A stretch of 64,000 nt of DNA from Stropharia rugosoannulata (GCA_028532985.1 JANCIK010000004.1:2728001-2792000); one strand, 5' to 3'. Shown: positions 20,464-32,843, counted from the first letter of the stretch. Notes: generated from the sequence alone by a model not told the origin. Translations and numbers: made by a program.

Positions 20464-21607
20464 TTAACCAAACCCTGCCCATTCAATGGTGAGGTACGAT
20501 ACTTCCTGGCTTTCATCATCCCAGCCACAAAGGAGATGAGCTTTCTTCGTCGCCGTCCCGAGGCGGCCATGGGCTACAATTTCCATTGGCCGTAAAGACG
20601 CTATTGGTGATTCTAGCACGGTTGCAGCAAAATGAGAGTGGTAACGCAATGGGTCGCCTGAGTGGAAATTCAGAGACAGGATCAGCTGTAGCACAAGAAA
20701 GCGGCGAAGATGACTAGCCTGGATACACGAGATATTCTCCACCGAATTTTATACCGCCTCCCATGAAGTATCCCTGATCCCAGAGATCTTTGAAGACTCC
20801 ACACCGCGCGCGCTCGAAGAGTGTCAAAGGATAATCCCATATCCCAGCGCTCCGCGCGGCCGCTACCGTTGAATAAGTGCAATTTGTTGCGTCATACCAC
20901 TCCAGTGAGGATGACGAGGCAGGTATGGTAATAGTGTATGCAGAAGTTGTCGTGTCTTTAGAAGTATCAGCCAATGACGACGTGGGTAATGGTTGAGACA
21001 CTGGTGCTGCTGCTTCAGCTGGAGTAAACAAAGACCCGGGGCTCCCCTCCCCTCCTGCCTCTACAGCAGCCTTAGCAGCAAGGGCCCGTTTTTGCTCTCT
21101 TTCCTTCCTCTTGCGTAGTGCTTCCTCAGAGATCGCCCTTCCGGACTTTTTTTCCTTTGCTGCTTTCGTTTCATTCAGTACAATCTGCGCCCTGGCCAGC
21201 TTTTCATCCTCCGCAGCCCATCTTTCTAGTTGAGGCACTGTAGGCTGTTTATACGCGTTGGGATCATCAACGAGTACCGCGGCGCCTAAATGAGACATGT
21301 GCAAGATCAAGGTAAACGATCGGTGCGCTTTTGTTGAGGAAGTGCTCACCTATGTTTACTAGGAGGGCTGTCTCTTCAGGAAGGAGAACAAGCGGAACGC
21401 CTAAAAAGACGTTCTGTTGTGCGAGATGAGGTAGTGTTCCAGACAGCACGCCGCACAGGCGATATTTTGAGCGGATGGTCGCAATGTCTGATTAGGCAAA
21501 ATTAGGGCTGACAAAGGAAGAAAAGAAGAAAGCAGACCATCTACGTCCCAGACATACGCGGTCTTGTTCGCTACTGGAAGAAGTATTGGTCGCGCATCTG
21601 AGCTCAT
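20464..21607 (-). CDS. SEN34: tRNA-splicing endonuclease subunit Sen34
   Basis: Catalytic subunit that cuts the 3' splice site of tRNA introns. The start MSSDARPILLPVANKTAYVW is followed by IRSKYRLCGVLSGTLPH and VPLVLLPEETALLV, then a charged linker, and the C-terminal nuclease domain: ERARCGVFKDLWDQGYFMGG, GIKFGGEYLVYPGDPLRY, HSHFAATVLES and GTATKKAHLLCGWDDE. The family catalytic triad is Tyr-His-Lys, consistent with EYLVYP, RYHSHF and TKKAHL here. The last intron (20658-20718) must start with GC to keep the invariant VYPGDP. The window also contains an intron-bearing tRNA-Ser, a natural substrate class. Divergent from IAH1 across 170 bp. Confidence 0.93.
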
Positions 21608-21777
21608 GGTGTTCGATCAGAAGCGCGACTTGAGAGCGCGAGTCAGTAACCGGCGCAAATACGCACGGCTATTTCCGTCTGTACGTAATGTCGGCTAGAT
21701 GGGCGCACTAACGCTGCTTATCGTAAACTATCGTTCTTCATTTCAGTTTACTGCCGTTTTCTCAACAAGCTAACAAT

Positions 21778-22835
21778 ATGGCCGCACCCGTGCAAGACGT
21801 CTTCATGCTATTTGGTGATTCCATAACCCAAGGTGGCTGGGAGCCCGGCCTGAACGGATTTGGGCAGCGTCTTTCACGTATGTCGTGCTCTGGGTATTAC
21901 ACCGCCTCCACAGAAATGTATAAATTATTCAAATAACCAATACTCAGACGTTTATGCACGCAAGCTCGACGTTTTGAACAGGGGATTATCGGGCTACAAC
22001 ACAGCCTGGGCGCTGCCTGTACTCGAGCAAGTGCGTATGGTCGTGTGCTTTTGGGCACCGGCCCTAGTACCGTCGTTCCAATCGTGATATCAATGATTTC
22101 GTGCAATGCAGTGTATCGCAAAAACATCGGACAAAGATGCGCCTAGGCTACGCGTGCTTGTCATTTGGTTCGGCGCGAACGATGCCTGCATCAGGCCCTC
22201 ACCCCAGCATGTTCCGCTCGCAGCTTTCGAAGAAAACCTTCGACAAATGATAGACATGATCAAGTCGCCAAAGTCACAATATTATTCCCCAGCAACGCGT
22301 ATCATTCTGATGAGTCCGCCGCCTGTCAATACACACGCCAGGAAAGCAGCGCTGGCCGCGCGGGAACCCCCTTTGGAACTAGACCGGAAATTTGAAATTA
22401 CACGCGCCTATGCGGATGCAGTGCGCAATGTAGCGGCTGCAGAGGGCGTGGCATTTGTCGACATCTGGAATGCGATATGGGAGGCGGCCAAAAATGACGA
22501 GGTCAGTCTCGCCAACTACCTCGGGGACGGGCTCCACCTCAATGAGAATGGATATGATGTAAGTTAGCCTACTGCCTACACTATGTGGGGCGGGGAGCTC
22601 AATGTGATATGACGCATACAGATCGCGTACAAATTGTTGATTGAGGTTATTGGAAGGGAGTATCCTGAGGTTCATTACGACAAGCTCGGATTTGTTTTCC
22701 CGCCGTATGTCCAAGAGATCATTTGATCATTCCATGTCAGTTGATTTGAGACCTTACATTTTCTTTTGCAGGTGGGCTGAAATTGACTGGGAGGATCCGG
22801 GAAAAAGTCTGTACATTAGGAAAGGCGATGTGTAG
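21778..22835 (+). CDS. IAH1: GDSL/SGNH esterase, isoamyl acetate-hydrolysing type
   Basis: SGNH hydrolase acting on short-chain acetate esters such as isoamyl acetate. Block I FMLFGDSITQGGWEPGLNG carries the nucleophile Ser; block II includes LNRGLSGYNTAWALP; block III is VLVIWFGANDACIR with its Asn; block V DGLHLNENGYD holds the Asp and His of the triad. The end is FPPWAEIDWEDPGKSLYIRK. Five or so introns; the last rejoins the Pro-Trp of FPPWAEIDW. No signal peptide is visible, so it is probably cytosolic. Start chosen at the ATG directly before the GDSL block. Confidence 0.93.
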
Positions 22836-23663
22836 ATAAACAAAGATAGCACTTGGCGCAGAGGCCGCAATTTGAAGTACAAGGCGGTACAAAAGAGCAG
22901 AGCGCGCAGGGCGGAGTGGTCGTCAGGAACCGAGTTGAGACGCGGTCACGTGGATGTTGAACATTAGCCAAACCTGGCACAAATAAAAGTAGAAAGTGGC
23001 TCAGACAGACGCGCCTGCGACAGAATCCTCCTCAGCGCTGAGGCTCCCCACCACCCTCTCTGCGAGACCTTCCCCTTCCGGAGGACTTTCATTTCTGTCC
23101 CTCAACTCTTCCCTCTCTTCCTCGTCTTTTCGTGGAACATCTGGACCCACACACGTCCACAAGCCTGGTTTGCTTTCCGTTGCTTTTCATCTCGTGAGAA
23201 CACATATCTTTACTTTTTGCAAATTCGTTGAACTTCTGCGTTGCTTAGCCGTGGTTTGCTTCGCATAACACCTCCCTCCCATAAAGGTACTTCTCCCCTT
23301 AAAGCTTGGCTTGGTGGCCGGAGCGAGGCCAGCAATTATCATTGTTCCACCAAAAGTTCAACATGTCGTCATGTGCTTTGCCCAAACTTGGGGCACAATG
23401 GAGTTGGCCTTGCTCCAGCGCTCTTCGGGATTATTCGCTGACGTGCTATTGTTCATCAGCTACTTGGGTTTAAAACCAACCATCGGCTCTCTTTCAGCGG
23501 TCCTTCACTGTGGGCCACTGCGAACGTGGTCCGTACTTTCGTCCCTGGTTCAAATCGCGCTGTTTCTAACCAACTATCCATACTACCCTTTCCAATCTTC
23601 AACCACCTCTCTTGTGATCTCCCTCCGCTGTTGTAATTTACTGTACCCTTTCTCATCACTACC
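22836..23663. other. CDC25 upstream region and leader
   Basis: These 828 bp are pyrimidine-rich on the plus strand, especially 23030-23170 and 23580-23660. They probably hold the CDC25 promoter and a long 5' leader that may contain introns. Apparent ORFs here lack ATG starts or family features. Confidence 0.45.
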
Positions 23664-26019
23664 ATGTATATCAAACGCCCATTGGGACACACCCATCGCG
23701 CATCCGGCAACCCCTTTCTTGATCGCCTCATAGAAAAGACAACACAGAGCAGCCGTACCAGGATTCACAAGCAGTCCCGTTCCCACCCATCCAACGAAAT
23801 GACCTTCTTCACGGGCACATCAGCCTTCCTCAATCCAGGAGCTTCTCGTAAGAAGACGCCGCGGTACCCTGAAGAGACAGAGCAATATGACGAGCTGGAG
23901 CGTTCTTTTGCATCCAATGTTTCTTTGAATTCTCCGCCACGCGAACCCATTGCCCTTGCAGCCAGCGACTGCGAGCCCATGGACATTTCTCCAGCACCTG
24001 CGAGGGTACAATCCAAGCATAGACAACGCGCGTTCACTGGTGGTTCTCGTTTGTTTGGAAATGACCTCAGCAACAGCAACGCAACATTACTTCCTAGTCC
24101 CCGTGTGGCCGATACACTTTCCAAGCCGGCAGCGGCGACTCAGTCAAGTAACAAAAGAATTCAGAGATCTGCCCTACCAGCGGAGTGGCTCACTGTTGCT
24201 CGTCAGCCAGCCCCTCCATCACCCAATGTAAGTTTGCCTCACTCTACCAAAGCCTGATAAAATAAAATAAAATAATGCTTTCAGCCCATGCGCGAGCCTT
24301 CGTCTCCGATGGACGACGCCATGGACGTTGATTCATCCTATATGGCTGAACGTGCTCCAGAGCCGGCCTCGCCCATTGAGTCGTCTTCCGCGCCAGCAGA
24401 AAAGGGCTTTAACAAGCTTTTCTACGACGACTTCTCTCCATCTGCAGCACCCGTATCATCGCGACGCTCTTTTGAGTCACCAGCGCCTCCTGAAAACAAG
24501 AAGCGCAGGTCTTTGTCTCCGGAATCTGTCCGTGCTCACAAACTTGATTTAGAATCGTCCCCCATGCTACCTTCATCTCCGTCAGATGCGAAATTGGAGC
24601 GCATGGGCAAGCCAAGCTTACAGGGCCTCGGAGCCCCATCTGCAACCACTAAACGCATTCGGAGGCCTGTTCTTTCAGCTGTCGTACAAACATATGGCAA
24701 CGGAGCCCAGTCTGCTTACCCGACTCTCTCACCTGCAAGAAATGACGGCTCGATGTCAGATGACGGAAGCCCCAGAGGGGCTGTTCCTGTGAGGCGAGCG
24801 TTCTCTGCATTCCTTCCTCCATCCATCTACACAGAGCCAGAAGAGGATGAATCCTCTTTCGAACATGACATGTCTTCTCCTGCACAGGCGTATTCAAAGA
24901 GGCAGCAGGTCAAGACCATCAGACGGTGTGACGGCACAGAGGATTTCCGACCTATGACAGGCGCAACAGCGTTGGTAATGAAAGAGAGTCCATCGGCCAA
25001 ATTCATGGCTGCGGGCCTGCCAGGGTTTGGCGACAACGAAGCTCATGGGAAGATACTACCTTGTCACCGTGTGACAGAGGATGGGCTTATGAGGATTAGT
25101 GCCTCTACGGTTCGCTATTTCCTCGCTTGAATGACTGTTTATTCATTATTTTATTGCAGCTGGACTCCCTTCTAGACGGCCAGTTTAATGACCAAATAAC
25201 GGACTATCATATCATCGACTGTCGATTCGATTATGAGTATATTGGAGGACATATTCCCGGTGCCGTGAATATCAACACCACCGCAGCCGTTGAGGAACTT
25301 CTTCTCGGACCCAGCTTGACTAAACCTAAACCATCAGTGAGCGGCGACCAGAACAGGAAGACAGTTCTTGTTTTCCATTGCGAGTTCAGCGCAAAGCGAG
25401 CGCCTACATTGTATGTTGTCACCTTTGAATGCGTAATGTAGAGGTAAAGCTGACAACGAAAAGTGCTAAGCACTTACGTGCGAAGGATAGGGCACTGAAC
25501 AACCATGTATACCCTAAGATCCACTATCCGGAGGTGTATATCTTGGAAGGGGGTTACTGTCAATATTTCAAGACATCAGGTAGTCGGTGCCAGCCCCCAG
25601 CATACGTGACCATGGATGATCCACACCACGCGTCTTCTCGCCGCGAAGACTTGGACCAGTTCCGCAAAGCGAAATTCGGTCGCCACAAATCGTATGCTTA
25701 CGGAGACGGGGCTTCCAAGACTCTTGCCTACGGTGCACAGGCAGCACAACAACCGAAGCGCAACACTGCTCCCAGTGGACCTACAAGTCTCTTTGCTGCT
25801 GCAACTGCTGCCCGCAGTCGCCGCAATACGAATAGCTTGACGACACTCGTGGAAGATGGTAACGTCACCGGCGACAATGACGACAACGACACAGATACAG
25901 ATCTCGGCGACAGCCCATGCCCGCCCCCAGTCAAGTCAGCGACTTTCAAGGGGGGCAAGAAGACTATTCGTAGCATGGTTCGGTCCGAAACCTACAGCTC
26001 TGCGCGATTCAATTACTGA
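23664..26019 (+). CDS. CDC25: M-phase inducer phosphatase Cdc25
   Basis: Dual-specificity phosphatase that activates Cdk1 by removing inhibitory phosphates. The N-terminal half is a long Ser/Pro-rich regulatory region with many SP/TP sites. The catalytic (rhodanese-like) domain starts LMRISASTLDSLLDGQF and has YHIIDCRFDYEYIGGHIPGA. The active site HCEFSAKRAPT follows, with Cys at 25379-25381 and Arg at 25397-25399 (CX5R). After an intron, FAKHLRAKDRALNNHVYPK and EVYILEGGYCQYF complete the fold. A C-terminal tail of about 130 residues follows. The ATG at 23664 (MYIKRPLGHTHR) gives the longest frame; MTFFTGTSAFLNPG at 23799 is an alternative start. Confidence 0.94.
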
Positions 26020-27314
26020 GTGGTTGACTGGCGTTGGCTGTGGAACACGCTGTATCCTTCAGCACTGACCTTCGTGACAACATTTTGAGACTACTGTCTC
26101 GTTCTCCTTTTGTTTTCGATGCAAGACTTGAAATCGCGCAAACGTCTGAATGACCTTTCACGAAATCATTTTAACTCGTTCTGATGCAGCTTTCCGCTCA
26201 TTCTTCGTTCTACGCTCTTTATCTGCTGTTTTCACCACATTCGCTCACTTGTTATCTCTTCGACGATTTCTTACCTCGCTTCACCGAAGCGATGAAGTCC
26301 AGTCTTCGCTATTGGCGTCCATCGGTCATGTTCTCTGGAGAAGTAACGCAATGCATCACAACATAACGCTGATTTTACGCCCCGCATTTAACCAAGTCGC
26401 CATATCCCTCAACATACTCCTCATTTCAACGCGGTTCTTAAACTGCAACTTTTGACTTGACATGCTTCACTTGCATGTCACCACCCACCATTTCCCACCA
26501 TCTGTCATCTTTATCTCTCAATTTCGCCATTTACCTCCATCTTCTCTTCTTCCCTTTAACTTAATCACCGGCATTGCATTCATACCTTCATACCTCTTGC
26601 ATCTTTCTCTTTTTCCCCGTGGCCGTACAAAGATGCCTACGAGGCCTCATTTTGCGTTGGCCTTTATTTATTCCTATCCGGCTCACTTCATTTTTTTTCC
26701 GGACTGGCATTTACAATCAATATTAGGCACCATTACTTGCCCTCTCACTCCCCTTCTACTTGATATGGACCTCTACTATCCAATCACAGACATACATAAC
26801 CCACAAGTGGCTTACCTTTATCGGATTTGGCTTTTCCTTCCTTCCATCCACTCTGATTGACTCCAATATTTATTAATCATCCCACAATGTGTTTTTGAAC
26901 TCAACCATCACTCATACTATGTATATTGTGGTCGTACATAAAATCATCACAGCCTTGTCTTTTTATACATGTCTATCAGTGTCGCCGTCGGTTTGCGTAG
27001 TAGAATCTCTAGTTACTGGCTGTGGTGTGGTAGCGTACACTTTGCTAGTTCGAATAATATACCGACGGAATAAGACTAACAAAATTCGCCGTTTTGTGTG
27101 ATGTTGGAGAAGTTCGTAATTGTAGCAAAACTGTACTTATTGAGTAGAAGGTGGAGGAAGGAAGCGGTGCCGCGCTATTTGATGCTATTTTGGCGAGGTC
27201 GACCAAATACGCGTACCAGAGGTTGAGACGCGTTTGGACAAAGATCGAATTTGGATCGACCCGTTTCCAACCCTACTTTACACTCTTCCTATCCTTGCTC
27301 ATCTCTCTTTACAC
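26020..27314. other. Gene-free pyrimidine-rich spacer between CDC25 and CCT1
   Basis: At 1,295 bp this is the longest stretch without a supported gene. From about 26150 to 26850 the plus strand is strongly C/T-biased, with only weak ORFs lacking family features. The right end contains two ACGCGT boxes (27209 and 27228) before CCT1. It probably holds the CDC25 3' end and the CCT1 promoter; an unannotated noncoding RNA cannot be excluded. Confidence 0.4.
27209..27233. promoter_or_regulatory. Two ACGCGT boxes upstream of CCT1
   Basis: ACGCGT occurs at 27209-27214 and 27228-27233, about 80-105 bp before the CCT1 ATG. The spacing is 19 bp start to start. CCT1 is not a classical G1/S gene, so the boxes may serve a more general role or a regulator other than MBF. 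Confidence 0.5.
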
Positions 27315-29376
27315 ATGTATCAAAGGGATCCTCGGGCAGGCGGCTTTCTAGGAGGCGATCGCGTCTCCGGACAAGACATCCGCGACCAGAATGGTGCGTT
27401 TCTGATTCGAATATTTCATATATGCTGTCTCATTCTCTAATGTATAACTTTCCACAGTTCTCGCAGCTCAATCCATTGCGAATATAGTAAAAAGCTCCCT
27501 GGGGCCAATGGGGCTTGACAAAATGTTGGTGGATAACATCGGAGTGCGTTTCTCGGAAGTTGTGCAAACCATGTCAAATGATTGAACTGTGCAATGTGTG
27601 GCTATAGGAGGTGACGATCTCGAACGACGGTGCGACTATCCTATCCATGCTCGCGGTCGAGCACCCTGCGGGCAAAATCTTCATAGATCTTGCTCAGAAA
27701 CAAGATAAGGAGGTGGGCGATGGAACGACATCGGTGGTTATTATCGCGGCGGAGCTCCTTCGCAGGGCGAACGAGCTTGTTAAAGCAAAGATTCATCCAA
27801 CGACTATCATTACTGGATACAGGCTAGCTTGCCGGGAGGCAGTCAAGTTCATGCAGGAGCAACTGAGCATCAAGGTTGATTCTCTGGGACGGGAGGCGCT
27901 GATCAATGTCGCAAAGACGTCTATGTCGAGCAAAATTATCGGAAAGTAAGCATGCTAATTTCTTTAGTAGATTCTTCTTTTCTGAACATGGTTTTCCTTA
28001 GCGATGATGACTTCTTCGCTCCCATGGCAGTTGATGCTATGCAGGCCGTCAAGTCTATCAACCTTCGTGGTGATATTAAATATCCTGTTAAGGCTGTTAA
28101 CGTCTTGAAGGCACACGGAAAATCTGCACGCGAGTCGATGTTTGTCAAGGGCTATGCTCTTAACTGCACAGTAGCTAGTCAAGGTAAGTGTACAGGTTGT
28201 TCAGTTAATGACGGTTTGCTTACACATATCTTCAGCAATGAAAAAGCGCATTCTCAACGCGAAGATCGCTTGTCTTGACATTAACCTTCAAAAAGCACGC
28301 ATGCAACTGGGAGTTCAAATCTTGGTCGAGGATCCCGAACAACTCGAGGAAATACGAAAAAGGTCCGCTACAAAATCTATCTTCCCTGAAGACTTTTTAA
28401 ACTTCGTTTTAGGGAATCAGAAATTACACTGGAAAGAATACGAAAAATCCTTGCATCCGGTGCAAACGTCATCCTGACTACAAAAGGAATTGATGACCTC
28501 TGCCTCAAAGAATTCGTTGAAGCTGGTGCAATGGCTGTACGCCGGTGTAGGAAGGAGGATCTGCGCCGCATAGCCAAGGCCACCGGAGGTCAACTCATCT
28601 CCAGTCTTGCTAATCTCGAGGGAGAGGAAACTTTCGAGGCTAGCTATCTTGGTTATGCTGAAGAAGTTGTCCAAGAGCGCATTTCAGATGATGAGCTCAT
28701 TCTGGTTAAGGGCACCAAGGTTGTGTCATCCGCCTCTATCATCCTCCGTGGAGCCAATGATTACCTACTGGATGAGATGGAGAGAGCTTTGCACGATACC
28801 CTGTCAATCATCAAGCGCACCCTCGAAAGCGGCTCGGTAGTACCAGGTGGTGGTGCCGTAGAATCGGCCTTAAGCATCTATCTCGAAAATTTCGCTATGA
28901 CATTGGTTCGTCTTACTCCAAAATTTAATTGTTGTTTTGGCGCTAAAAACCCCACAGGGTTCACGGGAACAACTCGCGATTGCGGAGTTCGCCAGCGCTC
29001 TGCTCTCTATCCCCAAGACACTCGCAGTTAATGCTGCAAAAGACTCGACAGATCTCGTCACCCAGTTGCGCTACTATCACAATGCAGCACAAAATGCGCC
29101 TGCCGGTGATCCCAAGAAGGCCCTGCTGCGATACGGTCTTGACTTGCTGGAAGGCAAGGTCCGGGATAATGTCAGCGCCGGTATCCTGGAACCGACTATG
29201 AGCAAGGTAAAAAGTCTGAAGTCTGCTTATGAGGCTGCCGTCTCCCTCCTTCGCATCGATGATGCCATTCAATGTGTTCCTGGTGAGTTGTCATTGTCAA
29301 TTACCGGTTGTCGTGTGATATTCATTGCTCGTTTGTGGCAGAGCAACAGGGAGATCCCGATCCTCACGGTCATTAA
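27315..29376 (+). CDS. CCT1: Chaperonin CCT/TRiC subunit alpha
   Basis: One of eight subunits of the cytosolic chaperonin that folds actin and tubulin. Start MYQRDPRAGGFLGGDRVSGQ is followed by VKSSLGPMGLDKMLVDNIG, ISNDGATIL and the ATPase motif KEVGDGTTSVVIIAAELL. Later comes KARMQLGVQILVEDPEQLEE. The alpha-subunit-specific stretch is FVEAGAMAVRRCRKEDLRRI. The C-terminal equatorial half has ESGSVVPGGGAVESALSIYL and VNAAKDSTDLVTQLRYYHN. A final intron leads to the ending EQQGDPDPHGH. About seven introns. The ATG fits family length (about 560 residues). Confidence 0.96.
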
Positions 29377-29719
29377 AGCCACCGTGTACTTTAGAATACG
29401 ACTGGTCCTTTACATACAAGTCGAAAAGACATTATAATGATGATGAGAAATTCTTGACGCGGAATGTGGCCAAAGTGTGGCTTTCACGAAGGTGGACGCG
29501 TATGCGTCACGTGACTAGGGTGGAACAGATCAACAAGAATTATAATAGTACCTGCGTGAAGTTGATACTTGGTCATTATACAGTTTCTGCTTACTGTTTC
29601 CACCGGATTTCTATCCACTTTACTGTCTAGCTCTCTATACCCGCCCGAAGCTAGAATACCTCAGAAATCTGGTGGAACATACCCCTCCATGTCATAGATC
29701 CCATTCGAACTAGCATTCA
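29377..29719. other. CCT1 / CDC27 spacer
   Basis: These 343 bp contain the CCT1 3' end and CDC27 promoter. One ACGCGT at 29496-29501 is followed by TGCGTCACGTGAC, which holds a CACGTG E-box. No gene is visible. Confidence 0.5.
29496..29501. promoter_or_regulatory. MluI cell-cycle box upstream of CDC27
   Basis: ACGCGT lies 219 bp before the CDC27 ATG, 9 bp from a CACGTG E-box. Cell-cycle regulation of an APC/C subunit is plausible but not demonstrated by one site. Confidence 0.4.
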
Positions 29720-32636
29720 ATGCAGACCGAGGCTCCTCCGTCATTCTACCCACTCCTCCGCCAACGGTTCCACTCCATCATTTGGTCATGTCTGGACGCC
29801 GATCTTACAAAGTCAGCGGTCTTCCATGCTGAGAGATACTACTCTCTGGATCGTTCCAACCACGACTCGCGACATCTGTATGCCACCGCACTCCTCCGGG
29901 AAGGCCAGACATATTCTGCTCTATATCTAGTGAATGGGCCACTGGACGAACAATGCACGGGTTGTCTAGAAATTAAAGCCAAATGCTGCACCCTACTGGG
30001 ACGTCATCGACAAGCGCGAGATGCGCTAGAGAATACCCTACGCGACTCAAACTATGTGTCTACAGGTGTGTTCAAACCTTTTTGGGCGCTTTAGTATCCG
30101 TGCTCGTACTTACGCCATGGCTAGCGTCCTCAAGCAGCAGAATATCACGGTCTTTTCCAGAAGAAGCGGCGCTGCGCTGTCGATCCGGCATGACTGCACT
30201 CAAAGGCAATCTACCAGAGATGGCGACGCGGAGCTTCCAGGAGGCATTGTCGCTTAATCCCTATCTGTGGGAGGCCTTTGAGGGTCTTTGCTCCCTGGGT
30301 GCGTGGCGACATGCCTCTGACAGTAAAGCTTTGCGTGCTGATGTGATCAACTCTAGGTACTGCACCTGAGATTGATGAACTCTTTCCGCCACGGCCTACA
30401 CCTACGAAACGCGCTCCGCCAGAAGACGCTGTAGTGAAAGTTGTTCCAGTAGCTACAGGGGCAGGATTCTTCACACCAGAGGCAGGAAATGGTGGAAATC
30501 TCTTCCGTGCCTGGAAGCCAGAAATCAATCCTCCACAACCATTTCGAATGGCGCCTCCGCCAGGTCCTCGAGACTCAATGTAACGCTTTCTATGTTTAAC
30601 GTTTGTGCTTTCTTTGACGCGTTCTCTTCCCATCCCTAGAGCGACCAACGATTCATTCTATCCAGTGGATAACTCATTTCAAGCCCACCGAACAAGTAAA
30701 TCTCAACCAATTAATCTTAATTTATTGGCGAATGCAACTCGCCCTCTATCTTCCGCGGATGAGGCGGGCCCCGCCCCGAAGAAACTGCGTCCCACGACGT
30801 CCCAGCCAGACGTTAAAGCAAAGACGACCAAGTCTAGCTTGGACGACCCCTTGAAAAAGGCACGCGCACGCCCGGCCTTGTCATTTGCTAACATCTTCTC
30901 ATCTTCCGGTCGTCGTTCTCAGTCAACGACTTCCTCTAGGGCAAATATCGCACCCGGAAAAAGCAATACTCAGCCAAATGCTGCCCATGTGGCGACTCGG
31001 CGAAGTACACGCCTAATTGGTAGCGGTACCGCAACCTCGAAACCAGCACAAATTGTAAAGGTAATGACGTTCACTATCAGATAACTTGCTGTCAACTAAT
31101 CCCAACTGACCTGTTCCTATCCTTTACCGTCCTGCTTCGACAGCATACCACCCGAGAACGCCGGACACGACAAACGACACATTCGAAAACTCGGTCTATA
31201 GAGTCTGAGAAAGACGATGCGACCCTTGCAGTAGGAGAAGTTGCACATTCGACTTCTCCGCCGTCTGCAGCCCGTTCACCGCGGTCCGAAGTGTCACCTT
31301 CACCCAGTAATTGGACTGCTGCTCAGGAGCAACTTGCTCAGGAGGAATACGAAAATGAACTGGCGGAGCATTATATCTATGACCTCGTCCGCCGTTTCGC
31401 TCGTGCGGCCCGCGCACTATCAATTTATGATTGCACAACATGTCTAGAAGAATTAGAGCTTCTGCCACACGTACATCAACACTCATGTATGGTTATCGCT
31501 ATGGTGGGCAGGGCCCATTACGAGAAACAGGATTATGCCTCAGTGCGTTGACATTAAAGCCGCCGTTAATAGTTTGCTTATCTTGACGTTTAACCCTATT
31601 CAGGCTGACCGGGCGTTCAAAACACTGCGGAAAGAAGAGCCCTACCGATTGTGGGACATGGAGGTGTACTCTTCCCTTCTATGGCAACTGCAGCGCAGTG
31701 TTGAGCTGTCCTTCCTGGCGCAAGAACTGCTCAATATCAATCCCCAGTCATCTCAGGCCTGGATCACGATTGGAAACCTGTTCTCGCTGCAGAAGGAGCG
31801 GCAACAGGCCTTGACATGCTTTCGGCGTGCGGTCCAATTGGACCCCACTTGCGCGTACGCGTACACGCTTAGCGGTCACGAGTCAATAGATGAAGACCTC
31901 GAAAAAGCAATCAACTTCTTCCAGTCGGCTTTACGAGCAGATTCGCGCCATTATAATGCATGGTAAGTAGACCGACCCTTTTCAGGCTAAGAGCACAAGT
32001 TTAGCTTATCTTTGATACGACCCCTCTCTAGGTACGGCCTGGGAACATGTTATCTGAGAATGAGTAAGATACGCCTGGCGGAGTACCACTTTCGCAAAGC
32101 GGCTCAGATTCATCCCAAGAATGCGGTTCTGCTGGGGTGTGTCGGAATGGTACGTTTGTGGTGATGATGACTTCGGAGGCGATAGCGACTGACGGACGCG
32201 TTTGTGTGCACAGGCTGTTGAAAGGCGTGGCGACCGTGAAGGTGCGCTTGCGCTGTTTAATTCAGCCGTCAGACTTTCTCCGGACAATGCATTGGTTCGC
32301 TATCGGAGAGCGAAAATATATATTGCGATGCGGAATTACCAGGTGAGTCACTGGGAGTCGGTGTGATGAAGGACAATATACATGTTTCTGACAATGACTT
32401 CCTATTCCCACCTTCAGGCCGCAGTGGAAGACCTGGAGTATCTCAGGAATTCCACGCCGGAGGAGTCAAACGTGATATTCCAGCTTGCGAAGGTGTACCG
32501 GCTCCTCGGAAATGTACTCAGGTCGCAACAGCTGCTTGCGGCGGCGCGTGACATCTCGCCGAAGAGCATGGGCAAGATTAAAAAGCTGCTGAACACGGTG
32601 AAGGACGAGGGCGACGAGGAGATGGACGAGGGGTGA
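29720..32636 (+). CDS. CDC27: Anaphase-promoting complex subunit 3 (Cdc27)
   Basis: TPR scaffold of the APC/C ubiquitin ligase that binds the IR tails of Cdc20/Cdh1. The N-terminal TPR block includes LKSAVFHAERYY-like TKSAVFHAERYYSLD and QTYSALYLVNGP; then SLNPYLWEAFEGLCSLG. A long disordered Ser/Thr/Pro region (about 30370-31320) follows. The C-terminal TPR superhelix contains YEKQDYAS, FLAQELLNINPQSSQAWI, LQKERQQALTCFRRAVQLDP, YAYTLSGHESIDEDLEKA, HYNAWYGLGTCYLRMSK and YHFRKAAQIHPKNAVLL. It ends with an acidic tail DEGDEEMDEG. Some eight introns; boundaries in the disordered region are approximate. Confidence 0.93.
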
Positions 32637-32835
32637 GGGGTGGGGCTGGGCAGCGACGGTGGCGGGGTGGTTGCGGGCTCGGACATTGCTATTTGTGGCG
32701 ACATTTCTTGTACATATTACACTTGCACGGATATCATAACTGTGTTGAATCGCAGAAAGTGGCGCATTATCGCGCAGGCGCGGGCTGGTTCGCGGGGAGA
32801 CGAGCCGGGCCGGTTTGGAAGTGAGTCATGGCGTG

Positions 32836-32843
32836 TATATAAA
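32836..32843 (+). promoter_or_regulatory. TATA box for the unknown acidic-protein gene
   Basis: TATATAAA stands in a GC-rich context and would place a transcription start near 32865. The first ATGs after that are two short upstream ORFs (32898 and 32976) ahead of the main ORF at 33181. Confidence 0.55.

Noticed and set aside
22996..23268. 90-codon Ser-rich ORF upstream of CDC25
   Set aside because: It starts with GTG and lies in a pyrimidine-rich leader; no conserved motif.
26150..26860. ORFs of 101 and 132 codons in the CDC25-CCT1 spacer
   Set aside because: Leu/Phe/Ser/His-rich translations reflect the C/T-rich strand; no conserved features.
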